Source of the DNA: Hirudinaria manillensis | Lineage: Eukaryota; Annelida; Clitellata; Hirudinida; Hirudinidae | Length of the DNA: 64,000 nucleotides | NCBI GenBank assembly: GCA_034509925.1 | Contig: CM067531.1 | Coordinates: 4,496,001 to 4,560,000, forward strand | Direction of reading: 5' to 3' | Part shown: one piece after another, positions 58,101 through 64,000 of the stretch | Layout: each line of letters begins with the position of its first letter | Numbering within the stretch: position 1 is the first letter of the stretch | The notes under the pieces: generated by a model | What the model was told of the DNA's origin: nothing | Database searches by the model: none | Seen by the model: only the letters and a program-made list of their open reading frames with translations | Program-made: the position numbers and the translations under genes

Positions 58101-59873
58101 ATTTAATTTAATATTTGATTAATAATTATCATACAACATTGACATTCACAACTAATTTCAAGTTCAAGTTCATAACATTACCACTAGGCAGAGAAAAGGC
58201 AGAAAAATCAATCTCATCTGAGAATAAATTGTTTACAAACTGTTTCCCATTCTCTGGCACAAAATTCCATTAAAACATTTACATCGTTATCCTACATAAT
58301 ATTATGAAAAGACAACCATAAATGAAATTTCAAATCATGGAAGCAGTTGTACCTTCTTGGCTTCCCCATGAGTCTCCTTATGAAGCGCCATTGAACTTTG
58401 GTCAGCATTCGACTCTTCAACAGTGGAAAAGACTCTTTCAGGCAGATGCAAAAGTCATTTTCACCTTCAAATAAGGCCCTAAAAACATAAATTTAAAAAG
58501 TTAAAACAAATTTAATGGTTATCAACAAGAAATTATAAATTTAATCTTTCAGCTGTTTTAAAGTGATTAACTAGCAAATTTATGAAACAAATTAAAAAAT
58601 TGCTACTATTACTTCCAAAATAAACAAAATTGCACGAATTAAAAATAATCTAGCTAATCATAATAATAATAATAATAATAAGATTAAGCAATAAATTGTG
58701 ATTTAATCTGCACCTGTCAATGTTTGAGTAAAACCACTCATAGCAGACCCAAAGAAGTGCCTTTGGAAGTTTCAGCAAATTCTGAAGTCTGGAACCAACT
58801 GATTGAGAAACTCTCCGATCTGTCGCTTTGAAGGAAGATTTTGGCTGCAAGTTAAAACATTGTTCAATACAGTTTCTTATTATCAACCCATAATAAATCC
58901 AGATTCATCCACTTTGAAAATATATTGCAAATGGAGGATATTGCACTGGAGGATTACTTAATTAAGAATTATTAAAAGTCTGCACTCTTTAACTCAATTG
59001 AATTTGATGAATCATATTCAGGTTTTGACAACATGTTCAATTTAAAAAATTGAAAGTTTAAACTCTAAAATAAAATAAATTGTCAAAAAATTTTGTTGAA
59101 CATACTGTTGAGTCCAATTTAGGTATCTTACGGCTCTTAGGTGTGGTAGGTAATTCAACTGTGTCACTGCCAAATATCCTTGGATTTGGTTTACGTATTC
59201 TCTGTAACTTTATAATGCAAAAAATATCAAATAACCAATAAATGTAGTTAATTCCATAAGATCAAAACAATGACTTACTCCTCCCCTTCTTGGTGGAGTT
59301 GCTGGAAATGCCTTATCTTGTGGAATTAATAGAGATTCTTAAATAAGTATCAAAGATGTTATCTCAAGAGATAGTACATTTGGAAAAGATTTAAATAAAA
59401 CTGTTAGATCCCACTAACAATTACCATCACTACATACAAAACTGATCTTACTTTCTCTCATAGACAGAAGAGCCTCTGCTGATGAATCTTTCAAATAAAA
59501 AAAACTATGTCTAGTAATGGGGTAAAACAAAATAGTTATTATTATTCACTGGATGTTAAGATCCTTCCTTTATATTTATAAATATATAAACAAACTAAAA
59601 CAGTAAGGTAATGTCAACAAGAAACTGAAGCTGAAAACATAAAAACTAATATGATCAATTACTTAATGCTGCTTAACAAGAACACAATATGGTAATGTAT
59701 TCATTACGAAATAAAGACACTTTGAATTAATGCACTTTAAAGATTGCTTCAAGCATTTAGAATTGAAACAAATATAATTCGTGCTTCATTACTTGACGTT
59801 ACAAACGTATCTGAGGAATAAAGAGAGAAATCTTACTCTCCAGTGAACTTGGATCTTCCGCCATTTTAACCAT
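55110..59873 (-). CDS. LIN-9, MuvB/DREAM complex subunit (16 coding exons)
   Basis: Exons on the minus strand: 59873-59837, 59487-59452, 59316-59279, 59201-59106, 58844-58714, 58478-58353, 58058-57901, 57750-57617, 57481-57368, 57245-57144, 57066-56986, 56790-56665, 56477-56373, 55684-55607, 55488-55394, 55209-55110. All junctions are GT-AG and the phases agree. The product is 515 aa from ATG at 59864 (518 from the in-frame ATG at 59873), close to vertebrate LIN9. Seen: an N-terminal SSAEALLSMRE block, the DIRP domain from about residue 84 (NLLKLPKA, YEWFYSNID, FCICLKESFP, IRRLMGKPRRC at 143-153), a Tudor-like segment 201-249 (GLFTGVIDAID, GLGTHSV), the TPPR motif, a coiled-coil region about 322-390, and a conserved C-terminal part (SFEFKSL, FQNNIEVH). 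In the family, LIN9 scaffolds MuvB with LIN37, LIN52, LIN54 and RBAP48, and controls cell-cycle genes in the nucleus. Insects also have a testis paralogue (aly); the resemblance here is to general lin-9. It looks intact. Confidence 0.95.
56079..56151. repeat. Imperfect GAT/GGT/GAC trinucleotide repeat
   Basis: About 73 bases of GAT units with GGT and GAC variants lie in the large lin-9 intron (55685-56372). It is open in several frames and would encode runs such as poly-Ile on the minus strand, but it is intronic. Confidence 0.9.
56490..56510. repeat. (TTA)n microsatellite
   Basis: About seven TTA units lie in a lin-9 intron, 13 bases from the 3' splice site of the 56477-56373 exon. Confidence 0.9.
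58660..58681. repeat. (TAA)n microsatellite
   Basis: About seven TAA units lie in the lin-9 intron between the exons ending at 58714 and starting at 58478. Confidence 0.9.
59488..59836. other. First intron of lin-9
   Basis: An AT-rich 349-base intron between the short first exon and exon 2. I see no gene or repeat in it. Confidence 0.7.
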
Positions 59874-60780
59874 TCGCACCTATTGTACTGTTTACATTGA
59901 ATGAATGGAAAAACATTGTAAATGTTTGCAACATCGTGGATATTCTCACATATCCTAATCTCTTACTGCCTAATTTATAAAATATGAACTACTACAGAGT
60001 AAGCTGAAGTAATAATTTCTTCCTCAAATATTGGACTGAAATGTTCACAGAAATTAAAGTTTTATATATTTTTTTTACCAAATAAACGTTTTATTTTATT
60101 GCTGTTTAGTCAATGTCGCTTAATTATATACAATATAATTTGATACTAAATAAAATTTATTAATGAATTTTATGCCTTTAGATTAATTTATGTAAAACAA
60201 ATAAAAAATATTTTAAATTATGAAAATATAATGTTCGTATTAGATACACTTTTGGTTCTTCCCATTCGAACATATTTACATTGGCTTGGTCTTCCTTTCC
60301 TGCGGTGGTAGGGCCCGGTGCGGATGCCTACTCTTAGTCCGATCGTTTTATTCACGTTATTTTATCGCCTTGCCTTCTTACGATATTTTTATTTTGGGCT
60401 CCTCATGATGATCAAGATTTGCGCGGTATTAATGATGACCGTTTTATGTATTCGTATTCTGAAGGAGCCTTCATAATACCATGATTTATTCAGTGACGTG
60501 ATGATTTATATTTTCCGCAGAATGCCTTTGGCATTATGAGTTCTTGCGTATTCGTACTGTCTGATCACTGATTTATAGTGTGTTCTTACTCCCAATAGGA
60601 TTTTATTAATCTAATAAATATAACTAAATTAAGTAGTTTGATATTTTTACATACCTTGTTCTTGGACAAAATTTTGAATGGATGGTTAGGGGAGGGTTTT
60701 GGTAGAGGGCTGGAAATATGAATAAGTACTTAGTTGATTTGAGGTATAGCTTAGTTTTATCCCGATGAAAAATACGTACA

Positions 60781-60951
60781 ATGCCTCATAAAAGCCGAGG
60801 TGCTATTTACGATATTATCCTTGAAGTTCATCCTGAAATCCAAAACCAAGTCCAAATCAGACAAATGATTAACCTTTCTTCCGATTTTGTTTACCGTGTA
60901 CTGTCAATTCTTTTGCCTGGTATCGAACTTATTGGTGTCTGCTTGACATGA
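60781..60951 (+). CDS. Small ORF of unknown function (56 aa)
   Basis: ATG to TGA, 56 codons, preceded in frame by a stop at 60766-60768. The product has a protein-like composition with a possible helix-turn-helix pattern (IRQMINLSSDFVYRVL, residues about 27-42). I do not recognise it. It could be a transposon relic, part of an unseen gene, or chance; no splice or promoter signal supports it. Confidence 0.2.
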   Translation: MPHKSRGAIYDIILEVHPEIQNQVQIRQMINLSSDFVYRVLSILLPGIELIGVCLT

Positions 60952-61368
60952 TTTACGTGGAATTAAGTTATATATAATTATATAACTATTATATATAATA
61001 GTTTGTTAGCTAAAGTGGTTTAGAATCAGGTGTTTCTCCTAGTTAATATTTTTCAAATTTTATTTTTTTTTTAAATTTCTGGATAAATATTATGGTTACA
61101 TATCACACGTTATATGTATCAGCCCTACTTCCTTGATGATCGCGAGTTATAAAATAATAATGTAATAAAGAAATAAAACTGTCAAATAATCACTGTTCTC
61201 CGATGGAGGATTTCCAGTTAGTTCTATCGTCCTTATTTATCTGGCCTAATCGTATTTTGTTTGGTTGAGTGGAGTTATTGATATCTAGTATTCTAGTCAC
61301 AAAACCGCAGATGTCACAAATATGAATGTCTCCGAGCGGAACAATCACCCAAAAAGCATGCATCTTAA

Positions 61369-61551
61369 AGCTGGTTGACCCTAACCCTTCTTCCTAGCGT
61401 GCCTTCCCCAAAAGCTGGAACGCCCTTCAGTTCGCCAACCTTTGCTATGATGAATATCGGCGATAATAATATTTGCGTAGCGTCTAGGAACTCCTATTAT
61501 AAACGCACTATTATGTCTACTAACTCGTCATTCGGATTGATAGCTTTCTGA
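61369..61551 (+). other. Open stretch with acceptor-like site and AATAAA, possible terminal exon
   Basis: A frame open from 61369 contains a pyrimidine-rich acceptor-like cttcttcctag ending at 61397. It then reads about 50 codons (PSPKAGTPFSSPT, MMNIGDNN) to TGA at 61549-61551, with AATAAA at 61554-61559. This looks like a last exon, but no upstream exon or family was found. Confidence 0.2.
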
Positions 61552-61963
61552 ACAATAAACGTGTTGTGTCGGTTGGATTTGAAGTTTGTAGATGAAAGAA
61601 AATCTATAAAGGATTTGACTTAGAACGCATGTTCAATGTTGTAATTTTCACATAGAAAGATGTGGCCAGTTGGTCGAATTGACGAAATAAGGCTTATTAT
61701 TGTAATTACTCTCATTATTCTTACATTAAGTATTTGACTTTGCGCTTGATTGACATTATCGCATTTGTCGCTGCAACCAGTGCTCGGTCTGTTGAGCGCG
61801 CCTTCCAGCGCAATGCCCATCTCGCGTTTTCATAATAGGGACAGCTATCAGCTGTTTAAGGCAGTTGCACGATCCGCTATTTAAAGACTAGAGATATTGG
61901 AATCGTAAATTGCTGTGAACATTTTTGCGAGATTTTCCTTACGATAAGTGATTATCAAAGCGG

Positions 61964-64000
61964 ATGAAAATCACTACTTTTTCCCAGCTGAATAAGATCA
62001 TCTTCAGACGAAAATGCATAACAAAAGCTGTCTCATCGGAGACGAAGTTGAAAAAATGCTTATCGACTCTTGATTTGATATCTTTAGGTTTGCCCCCTCG
62101 TTACATTACTTTGGATTATTCAAGTACTAATTAAGAGGATTACTAGGCTTTTATTGATTTGATTCGACCAGGTATAGGTTGTACACTCGGTTGTGGAATT
62201 TATGTTGTCACGGGTGAAGTCATACGGAACATAACTGGGCCTGCAGTGGTCATTAGCTTTGCTATTGCAGCACTTGCTTCTGTTTTAGCAGGTTAGTTTC
62301 ACGTAAAATTTAAATTTTCTCAACGCATCAACTAATTACATACAAAAGCAAGCTTTAAATTTTAATCCAATCGATAGACGACACTCAATATGTCGTCGTA
62401 ACTGACGTCACATGAAATATTGTCGTCGCAATTGTAGATAATTATGTTTGATTAGATTGCTCGTATAAATCATACTTGTGAGTACGGAAAACATGATAAA
62501 ATTAAGAGCAATTTTAAATCACCATGACTCATCGTACGCATTTAATGCTTAAATTTTAAATTTAAATTCGAATTCCTTTAGCCCTGAGTTACGCAGAATT
62601 TGGAGCAAGAGTTCCAAAGGCTGGTTCGGCTTACATTTACAGCTACGTGACTGTGGGTGAAATATGGGCTTTTGTTATAGGATGGAACCTCGTTCTAGAA
62701 TATGTAATAGGTGAGAGTTTCAGATACTTTCTTAAAACAGATGTTAAATTTTCCTATGTGCCACTAAATTTAAGAGTACGCTTCACATTCTGTTAGGGGC
62801 TGCAAGTACCGCGAAGGCCACGAGTTCTTATTTGGATGCTCTGTTTGATCATAAGATCAGCTCTTTTCTTACTCAACACGTTGCAATGGAAATTCCAACT
62901 TTATCTCCTTATCCAGATTTTATTGCTTTTGCATTTGTTATGGTCATGACAGGTCGTAATTATAAAATTAGATAAATTTAAAATATAATTCCATTGAAAA
63001 ATAATGTCTTCTCTGGCCTTCAACATTTTAACATTATTACGCAGCCATTGTATGCTTTGGAATTCAGGAATCTTCTCTTCTTAACAACATTTTCATGGTG
63101 GTCAACGTCTCAATTTTAGTGTTTGTCATCATAGCTGGAGCTGTCATGTCCAAGCCAGAAAACTGGAAGATACCGCCTAGCAAGGCAAGATGATTAAAAT
63201 TGCAAATGCAAGGTTATGTGGAGAATTAGAAATCGAAAGTTATTTATTTCTATACCAAGTATGAGCTAAACAGTTCAATGACAAATCAGGTACCTAATCC
63301 GAATGTTAATGGTGGCGGAGGATTTTTTCCATTTGGATATTTGGGAGTTATAAAAGGAGCTAGTGTGTGCTTTTACAGCTACATTGGATTTGATGTCATT
63401 ACAATTGCCGGTCCGATATTGATTAAATTTTCCAGAAAATTATTTCGATTTAGTTTCAGTTTAAAATCTTCAAATTCTCGCAGGAGAAGAGACTCTGAAT
63501 CCAAAGAAATCTATTCCAATCGCAGTACTTTCTTCTTTGTGCATCTGTTCAGTGACGTACATTCGTATGCACATTACCCACGGCTTTTAAACAGATCATA
63601 TTATAATAATATTATTAACTAGACAATAATTTCAGTGCTGACATCTGTTCTGACAATGATGGTTCCCTATTATGTCTTAGAGGCTACTTCCCCCCTTTCA
63701 TCTGCTTTTGAAAGCGTTGGATGGAGCGTTGCTGCTCACGTTATAAACGTTGGAGCTATTATCTGCTTGATTTCCTGGTATGTTTAACCACTTTCATGAG
63801 GGGAATCATCACCTAACCGCGATAATGTACTTATTTATGAAAAACAATTAAGTAATTGCAGTTATAAATGCATATTTTGAATCCACCTAAATACGATAAA
63901 AGGAAGCTATCTAGAACTGTTCTTGGTTTTCAGTCTTTTAACATATGTCTTGGCCATGCCAAGAGTTTTTTATGCCATGGCTTCTGATGGTTTGCTATTT
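61964..64000 (+). CDS. Cationic amino-acid transporter, SLC7 CAT type (5' part, nine exons)
   Basis: Exons: 61964-62087, 62172-62291, 62582-62710, 62797-62952, 63045-63184, 63290-63410, 63484-63564, 63636-63777, 63934-64000 (continues beyond the window). Phases agree and give 360 codons; CATs are usually about 600 residues. The ATG at 61964 follows an in-frame TGA at 61949. Family signatures: [10 protein letters not shown] before TM1; TM1 [17 protein letters not shown] (residues 42-58); [80 protein letters not shown] at the TM6 region; [15 protein letters not shown] at the window end. The family imports Arg, Lys and ornithine across the plasma membrane. The TM1 core is CTLGCG where CATs usually have STLGAG, so two Cys flank the substrate site. 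Intron 5 is GC-AG. The paralogue is not resolved. Confidence 0.93.
63185..63289 (+). other. Probable GC-AG intron of the transporter gene
   Basis: The exon ends AAG before GCAAGA, the standard context for GC donors, and the next exon starts at 63290 after aaatcag. The phase-0 join gives KIPPSKVPNPN, as the family requires. No GT donor nearby keeps the frame. Confidence 0.75.

Larger units (their letters stand above)
59874..61963. other. Divergent intergenic region, lin-9 / SLC7 transporter
   Basis: About 2.1 kb between two head-to-head genes, presumably holding both promoters and 5' UTRs. I see no known gene, tRNA or clear transposon. Two short open stretches at 60781-60951 and 61369-61551 are listed separately. 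A minus-strand open frame of 66 codons at 61620-61820 shows no family motif and is probably chance. Confidence 0.5.

Noticed and set aside
63278-63622. Plus-strand 114-codon ORF
   Set aside because: Exon 6 of the transporter read through its intron; the frame is lost after IAG.

Overview
The window is animal nuclear DNA, probably from an arthropod or another invertebrate. The host genes have many small GT-AG exons, the introns are short and AT-rich, there is a LINE fragment, and the two single-copy genes (lin-9 and an SLC7 amino-acid transporter) are metazoan families. The species cannot be named from the sequence alone.

Positions 1-54444 are one head-to-tail tandem array of a unit of about 866 bp (864-867 bp, from small indels). 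It runs off the left edge, so its real size is unknown. I count 61 units. Each unit carries one intronless 130-codon gene on the minus strand for a small C3HC4 RING-finger protein with an acidic tail, probably a ubiquitin E3 ligase most like the RING of TOPORS. Each unit also has its own AATAAA signal and an AT-rich spacer. Of the 61 copies, 58 are full length: 53 encode the same protein, three carry Glu87Ala and two carry Phe64Leu. One copy is frameshifted (unit 31), one is split by a LINE (unit 52), and one is cut off at the right array edge (unit 61). Variant bases pile up right of about 39 kb, as expected when array edges escape homogenisation.

Positions 44544-46782 are a 5'-truncated non-LTR retrotransposon (CR1/L2/Daphne-like reverse transcriptase, AATAAA and poly(A) tail) inserted in unit 52, antisense to the RING gene.

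Positions 54445-64000 are single-copy. A complete lin-9 gene (MuvB/DREAM core subunit) lies on the minus strand in 16 coding exons, 59873 down to 55110, giving about 515 aa. After about 2.1 kb with no clear gene comes the 5' part (nine exons, 360 codons) of a cationic amino-acid transporter of the SLC7 CAT type, on the plus strand from 61964, which leaves the window still open. One of its introns appears to be GC-AG. lin-9 and the transporter are head to head. lin-9 and all RING copies share the minus strand, so read-through from lin-9 would enter the array in the sense direction.

The striking feature is the array: a coding satellite that multiplies a self-contained RING-ligase gene at least 58 times. 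This architecture recalls amplified dosage or conflict genes such as Stellate, but no function is shown here.
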